Below are positions 1 to 8,741 of a stretch of DNA of 64,000 nt, one piece after another. Numbering within the stretch: position 1 is the stretch's first letter; the number at the start of each line of letters is the position of its first letter. The position numbers were made by a program, and so were the translations under genes. The stretch is from Xenorhabdus poinarii G6 (lineage in GTDB: Bacteria; Pseudomonadota; Gammaproteobacteria; Enterobacterales; Enterobacteriaceae): NCBI RefSeq assembly GCF_000968175.1, contig NZ_FO704551.1:1798001-1862000 (forward strand), given 5' to 3'. Below the pieces are notes generated by a model. It made no database searches, was not told the origin of the DNA, and was given only the letters and a program-made list of their open reading frames with translations.

Positions 1-415
1 CACCAAAATATCCCCACCGCCAAGGAGTCTTTTTATAATTAGTCTGAACGCCTAATTTAATCTCAAAAGCCAGCATACTTCCCTCTGGACATCCCGAGAT
101 AGCCCTCACTTCCTCCCAGTCGCAGGCCATCAAATCATCCTGTGTGGGTGTCCACGCTTGTTCATTATCTTTATCAACGACCCAAATTTGAGGGGGAATA
201 TTTTTTCCATCATTGCCAATCGAGCCAGGAATAAACTTGATATATTCATCAGAAGAATCCCAGCCCCTACGACTCATCCCCGCGCCCAAATACACCTGAA
301 TGATTGCCCATGGAAAAGACCCCACAGGGGCAACACTGTTAGTCTTCACTTGGTATTGATCCGGATCAAACGGACACTGGAGGTCAGTATTGTCCAGCTT
401 ATTCATTTCAGACAT
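1..415 (-). CDS. Tad2/DUF2829-like domain protein, partial
   Basis: The gene reads leftward and leaves the window, so only the first 138 codons are visible. The ATG at 415 has GAGGG a few bases upstream. After a short leader (MSEMNKLDNTDLQCPFD) comes a stretch typical of the DUF2829 family: PWAIIQVYLGAGMSRRGWD, then KFIPG, IWVVDKDN, and AWTPTQDDLMACDWE. The SRRGW and WTPTQxDLxAxDW motifs are the family hallmarks. Small phage members of this family are Tad2 proteins, which soak up the signal molecule of Thoeris immunity. Here the domain sits in a longer protein that continues past the W-D-W motif, next to a T6SS spike gene. Its role is unknown: a bacterial Tad2-like binding domain, or part of a secreted or immunity protein, are both possible. 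The domain call is firm; the function is not. Confidence 0.75.
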   Translation of the reverse strand, partial: MSEMNKLDNTDLQCPFDPDQYQVKTNSVAPVGSFPWAIIQVYLGAGMSRRGWDSSDEYIKFIPGSIGNDGKNIPPQIWVVDKDNEQAWTPTQDDLMACDWEEVRAISGCPEGSMLAFEIKLGVQTNYKKTPWRWGYFG

Positions 416-1154
416 AAATCCCTCACTTATTATTTGTTAAAATTCAAGGTCATTTCATCCTACTCATAAACAGCCCGTTAATATTACTTAAGCCAGATTT
501 TTATCGCAATTGAATACCTATGCCCGTCATAAATACACAGTGAAATAACGAATTTCGCATAAAACCTGTCTATTGGTCGAATAAGCAATTCGCTGAATTG
601 TAAATTTGAAGTTTTGTGCTGGCAAAATAGCTGATGTTCCATAAAGGGGATTAAGACCAAGGTAACCAAAATTCAACAAAGCGTGCAGAAAATCACATCA
701 TTTAAACCCGCCAAGGGTGTAAAAACTCGAGTGAAGACCAGCATATTAATTAGAAACAATAACCATTTTTTATTCTAATGACTCATATGAAAAATGTTTT
801 TCTGATAAAATTTCGCCAACAGATTAAGGTATTTTCCTTATCAGAATACGCAGCGTTTTTGGATTAACTTACCATTTTATTCAATATATATAATAATGAA
901 AATGTTAAGTAAAATACCCATCGCAATACACTTAACCAAATGTATTTTACACACGGAGAGTGTTAGTGAAATTTGTAATTTCAAAACATCTTATTTAAGA
1001 ACAACATACCATTATAAAGAAAGAAAATAGTAAAAAATTATAAAATAAAATTATACATTTCCTAAACAGGATAGTATCCACACATTGCAAATAATGGCTG
1101 TTATGCTTAACTCAATATCAGAGAAATTATCAGATACCCTACCCTTTTTGTATG
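416..1154. other. Intergenic region between Tad2-like gene and vgrG
   Basis: About 740 AT-rich bases separate the leftward Tad2-like gene from vgrG. I see no convincing coding region. The space must hold the promoters for both directions; AT-rich tracts are dense around 860-1080, but I cannot single out a well-spaced -35/-10 pair. Confidence 0.5.
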
Positions 1155-1173
1155 TTCCTTGCTTTGCAAGGAA
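1155..1173 (+). promoter_or_regulatory. Perfect hairpin in the vgrG leader
   Basis: TTCCTTGC-TTT-GCAAGGAA is a perfect 8-bp stem with a 3-base loop, 36 bases before the vgrG start. No T-run follows, so it is not a plain terminator. It could protect the 5' end of the transcript or affect access to the AAGGA ribosome-binding site. Seen directly; the role is inferred. Confidence 0.5.
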
Positions 1174-1208
1174 TGTGCGGTAGCTTTAAACAAAAGTAAG
1201 GACATCAT

Positions 1209-3383
1209 ATGGAAAGACAATTTATCGCACACAGCTCATTGTCAGGAAAATCTTTACTTTTCAAATCCCTGAAAGGGACAGAAAGATTATCAGAAGCCTA
1301 CGAATTTGAGGTGCAATTATTAAGTGAGAAACGATTATCAGACCCGATATCTTTGCATAATACGGTACTCACAATAGAAATAAAAAACAAATCCACGCCA
1401 ACCCGATATTTAAGCGGCTATATAGAAAAAATATCCTATGCGCCATTTTATAAATATGAGGATAGGCTCTATCTCTATACGGCGATAATCAGACCCAAAC
1501 TATGGGAATTGAAACAAAGACTTGGTTATAGTATTTGGCAAGATAAAACCGTGCCAGATATTATCGCCAAGATATTGCAGGCAGCAGGCGTTTCATTTAA
1601 AAATCAACTCGTTGAAAAATATCGCACATGGGAATATTGTGTTAAACATAATGAAACCGACTTTGATTTTATTCATCGTTTAATGGAACATGAAGGGATT
1701 TATTATTATTTCAAACATGAGATGGGAAACCATACCCTAATTTTGGTTGATTCGCCTCACGCGCACCAATCTATGCCTGGCTATCAAACGATTAAATATT
1801 TCAGCATGGGTCATAACCTGACAAAAACGCTCACTGAATATATCTATAGCTGGAATATCTCCAGTATCACCATACCCAATACCTACAGTATTGATGACTA
1901 TAATTTCCGTAAACCGAGAGCAAAACTCTATACTGCCGTTCAAACGCCAGCTGTTTCGACGGATAACACAGAAATGTTTATCTGGCCCGGACACTATGTC
2001 GAAAATGAGCAAGGGCAATTTTACGCCAAAGTCCGCCAGCAAGCCCACGAAGCGAAAAGTAAGTTGGTTAATGGCGAAGGCAATGTGTTAGGCATGGCAC
2101 CCGGGTACATTTTCACGCTATCACTCCCGCCGGATATTAAGGGAGACGATCACGGTGACTACCTGATTACAGGGGCGCATTATACGTTTTTTGAAAAACC
2201 TTACCTGAACAACTCTACGGGTCAATTGGTTGAAGACCCCTATGATCATCTTTTAGATCTCAATAAAAACAGCATTCAATTCGATGCTATTCCGGCTAAT
2301 ACGCACTGGAAACCGTTGCCAATCACACCCTGGCCAAAAGTCACGGGTCTTGAAACGGCGATTGTCACTGGCCCGAAAAATAAGCAGATATGGACGGATA
2401 AATACGGTCGTATCAAAGTGAAATTCCGGTGGGATAAGGACGAAAAAAAAGATGATACCCGCTCTTGCTGGATCCGTGTTGCCACCCAATGGGCTGGCTG
2501 GCGTTATGGCAATATCTGCGTTCCTCGCGTAGGGGAAGAAGTGATTATTAGTTTTGTCAATGGCGATCCCGATAAACCCTTAGTCATCGGCAGTACTTAC
2601 AACAACGAAAATATGCCCCCCTGGGAATTGCCCAAATATGAAACCCGGGTCGGCATCATGTCAAACACCAAAGGCGGAAAACACGAACAGGCAAATTACC
2701 TCTTTTTCGATGATGAACCCAAGAAGGAATTATTTGATCTGCATGCCGAGCGGAATATGAATATTTCGGTGGAAAAAGATAAAAATGTCACTATTGATGG
2801 CACTCGCACCACTGAAATAAAAAAAGAACAAAAAGACACCGTAAAAGGCAATGCCAGTTTTACTTATCAAGCAAACCATGACACAACCATTAAAGGCAAA
2901 GATACCTTAACGATCAACAATAGTCAGCAAGAGACCATTAAGAATGGCCGGAAAACCGAGATCAATGGCGGAGATACCTACAAACTTAAAGGCGATTTAA
3001 ACGCAAAAATTGACGGCAAATGGGTACAGAACATTACCGGAACGACACTGATCTCAAGCCCTAGCCTGATTACGATTAAAAGTGATACCAATGTGGTGAT
3101 AGATTGCCCACAGTCTATATTCTCAGCCAAATTCTGCGCTATCTCTTTAACGGCTTTGAATATTGGCCTTACCCAGTTAGCCACTTCCGTCACCAACACC
3201 AATGTGGGGATGACGAATCTTAGCGTCGGTACGACGGGGGTTTCTCTCCAGGCAACTAGCCTCGCCGTCAGTAAAACACTCACTGATGTCGCTGACAGTA
3301 CAGTAAAAATCTCGCAGTCAGCAGTCAGTGTGACCAAAGCAGGGATCAAGTTATTGGCCAGCCAGTTGCATATTCTCAATTAA
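1209..3383 (+). CDS. vgrG: Type VI secretion spike protein VgrG (TssI)
   Basis: This 724-residue protein forms the trimeric puncturing tip of the T6SS needle. The N-terminal gp27-like part covers roughly residues 1-370. It is followed by the gp5-like OB fold, recognisable by DKYGRIKVKFRWD, WIRVATQWAG, PRVGEEVIISF and NGDPDKPLVIGS around residues 395-475. The rest is a beta-helix rich in short Thr/Asn/Lys repeats, ending in a Val/Ser/Thr-rich tail. I see no added enzymatic domain, so it is a structural VgrG rather than an evolved effector. AAGGA lies about 10 bases before the ATG. It opens the locus and is followed by an adaptor/cargo set (DUF2169, pentapeptide, DUF3540, DUF4150), suggesting that cargo is loaded onto this spike through them. 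Confidence 0.95.
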   Translation: MERQFIAHSSLSGKSLLFKSLKGTERLSEAYEFEVQLLSEKRLSDPISLHNTVLTIEIKNKSTPTRYLSGYIEKISYAPFYKYEDRLYLYTAIIRPKLWELKQRLGYSIWQDKTVPDIIAKILQAAGVSFKNQLVEKYRTWEYCVKHNETDFDFIHRLMEHEGIYYYFKHEMGNHTLILVDSPHAHQSMPGYQTIKYFSMGHNLTKTLTEYIYSWNISSITIPNTYSIDDYNFRKPRAKLYTAVQTPAVSTDNTEMFIWPGHYVENEQGQFYAKVRQQAHEAKSKLVNGEGNVLGMAPGYIFTLSLPPDIKGDDHGDYLITGAHYTFFEKPYLNNSTGQLVEDPYDHLLDLNKNSIQFDAIPANTHWKPLPITPWPKVTGLETAIVTGPKNKQIWTDKYGRIKVKFRWDKDEKKDDTRSCWIRVATQWAGWRYGNICVPRVGEEVIISFVNGDPDKPLVIGSTYNNENMPPWELPKYETRVGIMSNTKGGKHEQANYLFFDDEPKKELFDLHAERNMNISVEKDKNVTIDGTRTTEIKKEQKDTVKGNASFTYQANHDTTIKGKDTLTINNSQQETIKNGRKTEINGGDTYKLKGDLNAKIDGKWVQNITGTTLISSPSLITIKSDTNVVIDCPQSIFSAKFCAISLTALNIGLTQLATSVTNTNVGMTNLSVGTTGVSLQATSLAVSKTLTDVADSTVKISQSAVSVTKAGIKLLASQLHILN

Positions 3384-3406
3384 TCAGCGTCTCTATCAGG
3401 ATTTCA

Positions 3407-5998
3407 ATGAAAATAATCAAACCGCTGCGCCTGAGTGTACTTTATCGACCTTACCGTTGGTTGCAAAAAAATCACCTTGGGATTGCCATTATGGCACTGG
3501 CGGATATGGGTCCCACGCCACGCTTGCGCCCGGAAGCGGAGCTTTGGCAACTGGCAGAAAAAGAATTGAAAACCTGTCATGGTATTATCGACTTGGCGAT
3601 ACCCAAACGTTATGCTGAATTTCTGGCGACCGGGAATGTCTATACCCATCATCAGGCCGATAAAACCGCGTGTGCTGCTCGTATTCAAATTGAGCAATTA
3701 GATAAGACATTATTTGCTTTCGGTGATCGCTATTGGATTGATGATGCGCCCTCGAAGCCCCAGCCCTTTGCTCAGATGCGATTAGACTGGAGTCGAGCGT
3801 TTGGCGGAAAAAATTATGCAGAAAATCCACATGGTATCGGTTTCACCCCGGAAGAGGCGGACAACGGGCTAAAACTTCACCGTTTACCCAATATCGAGGC
3901 CATGCCGCAGCGCCTGATGTCACAACGGCAATTAACATCGCAGCAGGCCCCCCCAATTCCGGCCAGTTTTTGTCCTCTGGATTTTCAATGGCCACGCCGT
4001 TTTACCCGTATCGGGAAAAAATACGACAAAACGTGGCTGGAACATGAATTTCCCGGCTTTTCTCATGATATCGATTGGCGGTTATTTAATGCCGCCCCGG
4101 AAGATCAATGGTGGCCGGGCAATGCCACCCTGCCGGAAGCCGCCGAGTGGCGCATTTGGAATATGCACCCCACCCTTCCCTTGCAAAAAGGGGTGCTGCC
4201 ATCATGGAATACCCGCTGTTTTATCAAGCGATTGCGCCTTGATGAAGAGATCTTTGAAGAAGTGGTCATGCGCCAGACAACTGTGTGGTTTTTTCCCCAT
4301 CTGGAACAGATGATTCTCATTTGGCATGGCAGCACGCAAATTAATGAAGATGATGCCAGGGATGTTTTACACATGGTTTCCGCCATCGAGTTACCTGATC
4401 ATCCACGTCCAGAGAGCCATTATCTGCATGTTCTTGCGCAACGAATGGATAAAGAGAAAGGCGCACTCTACGCATTTCGGGAAAAAGATCTCATTCCTGA
4501 AAACATCATCGGTCCATGGGTAGATACCGAGCCGCTCATCAGTGAGACACCGTCGCCCTTACAGCAGAATTTAAAAAATCGTGAAAAACGCCTGCGTGAA
4601 CAGCAACAAGAGCGACTGACGGAATATGGTCAGGATATTAATACCTTGATCCCCGTTGAAACCGAACAAATTCCCCAGCCCACACTCAGTGAGCTGCCCG
4701 AATTTATGGAAAAACTGGAGCAAGTTGCAGCCCAAAAACGGGCTGAAGCGGAGTTAAAAAAGACAGAAGCGCTTGCCAGAGCGAAAGAACAAGGTCTTGA
4801 TGTTGAATCAACAACCAAGGCTCAGCCCAGAGGGCCAGAAAATCTGCATAAAATGCGGGATGCACTACGCCAGCAACAGCAGCAAATGGCGCTCAGTGAT
4901 CAGGATCTGGCTCAGATGGAAAAATCCATACACACCATGTACTTATCTTCGGTACAAAAACAATCCCCTGCCCTGCGTTTAACCGGTAACCTGTCACTCA
5001 TTATTCGAAAACGAGTACAACAAATCATGTTATTAGGGGGGGATTTTACGGGCATGGATTTTACGGGCGCTGATTTGTCAGAGATGGATTTACGTGGTGC
5101 CAATTTCACCCGTACTTTATTGGAAAGTGCCTGCTTTAATCACTGTCAACTGGATAAAGCCAATTTCAGTGAGGCTGTACTCGCCAGAACCGAAATTTGC
5201 AACGCCTCATTACGCGAAGCCAAATTCGATCATGCAACGCTGGCACTGGCTAAATGTGAGCAAAGCGATTTTTCGTCTGCCAGTTTCGTTGAAACACAGC
5301 TACAAGAAACCCGCTTTCATCATTGCCGCTTTAACCATGTCACCTTTAGCGATCTGCTCCTGCAACAGATCTTTATCACACATTGCGATTTCCAGTATTC
5401 GCAATGGCAGGATTGCACGTTTATGGAACTCGAACTGCCAGCGCTGACATTCAATCACGCCACGCTGAATAAAGTTGCATTTATTCAATGCAAGCTGCAA
5501 CACGCGGTTTTTGATCACGCAGCGCTAGAAAGCTGTTCATGGGTGGAAACACAAGCAAAGGGTATCCGCTTTCATTCTGCTAAGTTATTGACCTGCGCAT
5601 TTGCCATGAACAGTGAGCTGAATCAGGCCGATTTCAGCCACGCGACATTAACAGAATGTAACTTGCGTCAAATGCCGCTGGTTCAAGCCAAATTCTATGC
5701 CACCACGCTGAATAACAGTGACTTCAGTGAGGCGAATTGCCAGTTTGCCGATATGCAGTACCTCAATGCAGCAAAAAGTCTCTTTATCAGAACCGATTTT
5801 CAGGGCGCTCTATTGAATAACGCCAACCTTATGGGTGCGGTCATGCAAAAATGCAGTTTCAACAACACCGAATTACAGGAAGCGAATCTATTCCGTACCG
5901 ATATGTCCCAATCCATTATCAGCAATTCGACTTCAATTACGAATGCTTACATTAAACGGACCAAAACCTTACCTAAACGGAATAAGGATGTAGTATGA
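3407..5998 (+). CDS. DUF2169 protein fused to pentapeptide repeats (T6SS accessory)
   Basis: This 863-residue protein has three parts. Residues 1 to about 330 are the DUF2169 domain of T6SS accessory proteins (RPYRWLQKNHLGIAIMALA near the start). A charged, Gln/Glu/Lys-rich linker with coiled-coil character follows at about 375-510. From about residue 535 to 850 there is a long run of pentapeptide repeats of the A(D/N)Lxx type, clearest at GADLSEMDLRGANF; these fold into a right-handed beta-helix. DUF2169 proteins are encoded beside vgrG and PAAR-like genes and are thought to help mount cargo on the spike. The fused beta-helix might be the delivered part or a structural extension of the tip. 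It lies 23 bases after vgrG and overlaps the next pentapeptide gene by 4 bases (ATGA), implying coupled translation. Confidence 0.85.
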   Translation: MKIIKPLRLSVLYRPYRWLQKNHLGIAIMALADMGPTPRLRPEAELWQLAEKELKTCHGIIDLAIPKRYAEFLATGNVYTHHQADKTACAARIQIEQLDKTLFAFGDRYWIDDAPSKPQPFAQMRLDWSRAFGGKNYAENPHGIGFTPEEADNGLKLHRLPNIEAMPQRLMSQRQLTSQQAPPIPASFCPLDFQWPRRFTRIGKKYDKTWLEHEFPGFSHDIDWRLFNAAPEDQWWPGNATLPEAAEWRIWNMHPTLPLQKGVLPSWNTRCFIKRLRLDEEIFEEVVMRQTTVWFFPHLEQMILIWHGSTQINEDDARDVLHMVSAIELPDHPRPESHYLHVLAQRMDKEKGALYAFREKDLIPENIIGPWVDTEPLISETPSPLQQNLKNREKRLREQQQERLTEYGQDINTLIPVETEQIPQPTLSELPEFMEKLEQVAAQKRAEAELKKTEALARAKEQGLDVESTTKAQPRGPENLHKMRDALRQQQQQMALSDQDLAQMEKSIHTMYLSSVQKQSPALRLTGNLSLIIRKRVQQIMLLGGDFTGMDFTGADLSEMDLRGANFTRTLLESACFNHCQLDKANFSEAVLARTEICNASLREAKFDHATLALAKCEQSDFSSASFVETQLQETRFHHCRFNHVTFSDLLLQQIFITHCDFQYSQWQDCTFMELELPALTFNHATLNKVAFIQCKLQHAVFDHAALESCSWVETQAKGIRFHSAKLLTCAFAMNSELNQADFSHATLTECNLRQMPLVQAKFYATTLNNSDFSEANCQFADMQYLNAAKSLFIRTDFQGALLNNANLMGAVMQKCSFNNTELQEANLFRTDMSQSIISNSTSITNAYIKRTKTLPKRNKDVV

Positions 5999-7062
5999 GC
6001 TCACTGACCGCCGATGAATTAATAGACAAAATCAGCCAGGGTGAGATTATTGAAAAAATCAGTTTACGGAATATCTCCCTGATCAGACGTGATTTATCCG
6101 GGGGAATTTTCAGAGAAGTGGATTTTTCCGGGGCAGATTTTTCTCATGCGTGCATAAAAGAGTCTGTATTCAGCCATTGCCAGGCAGAAAATGCCCTTTT
6201 CAATTCAACCAGACTGGAGCAAACTGTTTTTGAACAGTGCAATCTGGCACGATCCATTTTCAATCAAAGTACCTTAACCGATAACGTATTCAATCAATCT
6301 GTTTTGGAAAGAACCCAATTTAAAGCCACAAAACAGAACAATATCCAATTTTCAGCCTGTTCCCTGGAACAGGCTGATTTCAGCCACAGCCATTTTGATC
6401 AAATAACCTTTGTTGATTCCGCAATGGCGCAAGCAAAATTGAATCATAGTCAGCTTTCTTTAGTGACCTTTTTTCGTCAGGATTTGCGAACGCTTGATTT
6501 TTCCGCCAGTGAATTTATAAAAACGGTTTTTTTTGAATGTGACCTGCGTGAGCAAGATTTTCACCAACAGACCTTTAAAGCCTGTCAATTCACGGGAAGC
6601 CAGCTTGATTCCGTCAATTTCAATCACGCCATACTGACGCATTGCAATTTTAAGGGAGCGCATTTAAAAGCCGCTTTACTCTCAAATACCAATGCAACTC
6701 AGGCATTATTTATCGAAGCCGATTTAACCCAGGCTTGCTGCAAAAACAGTCAGTTTGAGCAAGCCCTTTTTATCGGTGCCCGCCTGGCATTTGCTGACTT
6801 CCGACACAGCAATCTCGGGTTAGCTATCATGCATAAAGTCCAGGCAGAGCATACGCAATTCACCGGCTGTCAGCTGCCTTACGCTGATTTTTCCTATGCA
6901 AACGTCAGCCACAGCGATTTTCGCACCGCTGACTTTACGAGAACGCTTTTTCATCGTGCTCAACAGGTTGGAACATTGTTCTCTGATCGCCAGGGTATTC
7001 TGGAAAATGATCCTGAACTGTTTGCCGCGGAAGAGTGGAGTATGCACCATAACAAGATTTAA
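5995..7062 (+). CDS. Pentapeptide-repeat protein (T6SS accessory)
   Basis: This 355-residue protein consists almost wholly of pentapeptide repeats after a short N-terminal helix (about residues 1-30). Repeat units such as DLSGGIFREVDFSGADF and ADFRHSNLG continue to about residue 325, predicting one long quadrilateral beta-helix. No signal peptide, membrane segment or catalytic motif is visible. Its start overlaps the stop of the DUF2169 fusion, so the two beta-helix proteins are probably made in fixed ratio and may pack together. Some pentapeptide proteins mimic DNA and bind gyrase; others are scaffolds. Nothing here separates those options. Confidence 0.85.
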   Translation: MSSLTADELIDKISQGEIIEKISLRNISLIRRDLSGGIFREVDFSGADFSHACIKESVFSHCQAENALFNSTRLEQTVFEQCNLARSIFNQSTLTDNVFNQSVLERTQFKATKQNNIQFSACSLEQADFSHSHFDQITFVDSAMAQAKLNHSQLSLVTFFRQDLRTLDFSASEFIKTVFFECDLREQDFHQQTFKACQFTGSQLDSVNFNHAILTHCNFKGAHLKAALLSNTNATQALFIEADLTQACCKNSQFEQALFIGARLAFADFRHSNLGLAIMHKVQAEHTQFTGCQLPYADFSYANVSHSDFRTADFTRTLFHRAQQVGTLFSDRQGILENDPELFAAEEWSMHHNKI

Positions 7063-7076
7063 TCAGGAGCATCAAA

Positions 7077-7697
7077 ATGACCAAGACTGCTTATGCGCTT
7101 CCCTCATCCCCCCTACCCACTGAACCCTTGCAGCAAATGACAGGCCAGATCGTGAATATTCTCCATGATGGCGGCTTTATGGCAGAAAGTGAAAACAAGC
7201 GGGGATGGCATTGCCGACAAGCGGCAAGTTGCCTACTGACACCGGGTATCGGGGATACCGTACTCATGACGAAAATCAATCACCAGCTCTGGATATTAGC
7301 CATATTAGAACGGACAGAACAACAGCAGGTCGCTGAAATCAACGTCCCCGGTGATCTTTTAATTACCTCACAGGGAAATTTAAGCATGAACAGCGATGGG
7401 CTGACTATCACCGCGAATAATGGCAATTGCCATATCCATGAAATGCAGTACAGCGGCGAATCACTGTCGGCCTGGGTTTCCGTTACCCGTCTGGTCGGCA
7501 ATCAGTTTGAATCGCTCTGGAAAACAGTCACCCAACTGAGTCACCGCCTGTTTCGCCATACGACACAAACAGAGCAGGTTCATGCAGGTCAGTTGGATAT
7601 GAAGGCCGAAGGCTATGCCCGGTTACATGGTCAACAAACGATTGTGACCGCAAAAGCCATCACCAAAATCGATGCAGAACAAATTCATATCGGATAA
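7077..7697 (+). CDS. DUF3540 family T6SS accessory protein
   Basis: This 206-residue protein matches what I know of the DUF3540 family, found next to DUF2169 and DUF4150 genes in T6SS loci. It has an N-terminal beta-rich part (GQIVNILHDGGFMAES; RRGW-like KRGWHCRQAASCLL) and a middle part, GDLLITSQGNLSMNSDG, that resembles the beta-helix of VgrG. The C-terminal helix mentions no catalytic residues. The resemblance to a spike beta-helix suggests that it joins the spike assembly. It starts 14 bases after the pentapeptide gene with AGGAG upstream and is followed 10 bases later by the PAAR-like gene. Confidence 0.75.
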   Translation: MTKTAYALPSSPLPTEPLQQMTGQIVNILHDGGFMAESENKRGWHCRQAASCLLTPGIGDTVLMTKINHQLWILAILERTEQQQVAEINVPGDLLITSQGNLSMNSDGLTITANNGNCHIHEMQYSGESLSAWVSVTRLVGNQFESLWKTVTQLSHRLFRHTTQTEQVHAGQLDMKAEGYARLHGQQTIVTAKAITKIDAEQIHIG

Positions 7698-7707
7698 GAG
7701 GAAAATC

Positions 7708-8100
7708 ATGTTTGCGAATACTCAAAGTGGTGGGATGGATATGGCCGCCCCGGATGTTTGTCTGACCCCGATGTTTTCCATTGTACCCATACCCTATCCC
7801 AATATGGCTCAAGGTACGATGGGGGTTAGTAATGCCCTCAGTGTCCTGTTTGCGGGGTGTCCGGCGCATAATATGGCAACCAATATCCCCCTAACAACTG
7901 GCGATAATCCCGGTGTCAGCGGAGGGGTCGCTTCCGGTACAGTCATGGGACCCGCCCGTCATGTTATGGGTGCCAATTCTGTTTTGCTCAAAGGAACACC
8001 CGCCACTCGGTTATCCAGTTCCACGATGCAAAATTCAACGAACGCAATGGGGTGTCGCATTGTCCCCAGCCAAACTAAGGTGCTTATTCTCTCCTCCTGA
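7708..8100 (+). CDS. PAAR-like DUF4150 protein (spike cap)
   Basis: This 130-residue protein is a DUF4150/PAAR-like tip protein. The sequence runs MFANTQSGGMDMAAPDVC, then PIPYPNMAQGT, VLFAGCPAHNM, NPGVSGGVASGTVMGPA and STMQNSTNAMGC, all characteristic of the family. It presumably caps the VgrG trimer and sharpens the needle. I chose the ATG at 7708 because AAGAGG sits 7 bases upstream and family members begin with MFANTQ or similar; a longer reading starting at 7672 lacks this support. No C-terminal effector domain is attached. Confidence 0.85.
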   Translation: MFANTQSGGMDMAAPDVCLTPMFSIVPIPYPNMAQGTMGVSNALSVLFAGCPAHNMATNIPLTTGDNPGVSGGVASGTVMGPARHVMGANSVLLKGTPATRLSSSTMQNSTNAMGCRIVPSQTKVLILSS

Positions 8101-8144
8101 CACCTGACATCGTGTTGACGTCTGAATATGTCCTGGCGAATATT

Positions 8145-8741
8145 ATGACAATATCCCTTTTATTAAAGGAACGCTGTTTAAAAACAATCAATCCCATCAG
8201 ATTACGGCGGAAAAGCATTTTTCTATCGACAATATTGATGATTATCGTGATGGCGACAATCACCGGCTGTTCATCATCAGAGGAAAAATTGCCGGCTTAT
8301 AAATTCATTTTCAATACTGAGTCGACAATAAATGATTCAGCTCCGATAAAAATTGATCTGTTTTTATTGAGAGCAAGTGAAGAATTTATGGCTGCCGATT
8401 TTTTTTCGCTGCAAAATAATGCGAAAGATGTATTAGGTGATAAACTGGTTAATGAAGGATCGTTATTTATACGACCTTCCCAATCTACTCACTGTTTATT
8501 GAAAAAGAATCTACCGGAGGCCAATTACATCGGACTCGTCGCTGAATATAAAATATTGAACGGTAAGAAGTGGCGTACTTCATTTCCCGTTCCTGTACCG
8601 GAAAAACCTTCTTTTTATGAGTTCTGGCGTTCTCCTTCTGACGAATTACATGTGTGCGTAAAAGTCACTCCTCAAGGTTTAACTCTGATTAAAGAATGTA
8701 ATTTAAGTTGTGCGGCAGGAGTTGAAAAAAATAATGAATAA
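8145..8741 (+). CDS. tssJ: T6SS outer-membrane lipoprotein TssJ
   Basis: TssJ is the lipoprotein that anchors the TssJLM membrane complex to the outer membrane. A basic stretch (RLRRK) and a hydrophobic segment (FLSTILMIIVMATITGC) end in a lipobox cysteine, and the mature part contains the expected beta-sandwich features (KIDLFLLRASEEFMAADFF). The start is uncertain: the ATG at 8145 gives a long 42-residue signal region, and a GTG at 8112 is in the same frame. Neither has a strong ribosome-binding site. Its end overlaps the start of tssK by 8 bases. Confidence 0.85.
   Translation: MTISLLLKERCLKTINPIRLRRKSIFLSTILMIIVMATITGCSSSEEKLPAYKFIFNTESTINDSAPIKIDLFLLRASEEFMAADFFSLQNNAKDVLGDKLVNEGSLFIRPSQSTHCLLKKNLPEANYIGLVAEYKILNGKKWRTSFPVPVPEKPSFYEFWRSPSDELHVCVKVTPQGLTLIKECNLSCAAGVEKNNE

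Noticed and set aside
158..469. Rightward 103-codon frame at the left edge
   Set aside because: It lies antisense to the Tad2-like gene, which has family motifs and a ribosome-binding site.
484..669. Leftward 61-codon frame in the vgrG upstream gap
   Set aside because: No ribosome-binding site, no recognisable features, AT-rich random-looking composition.
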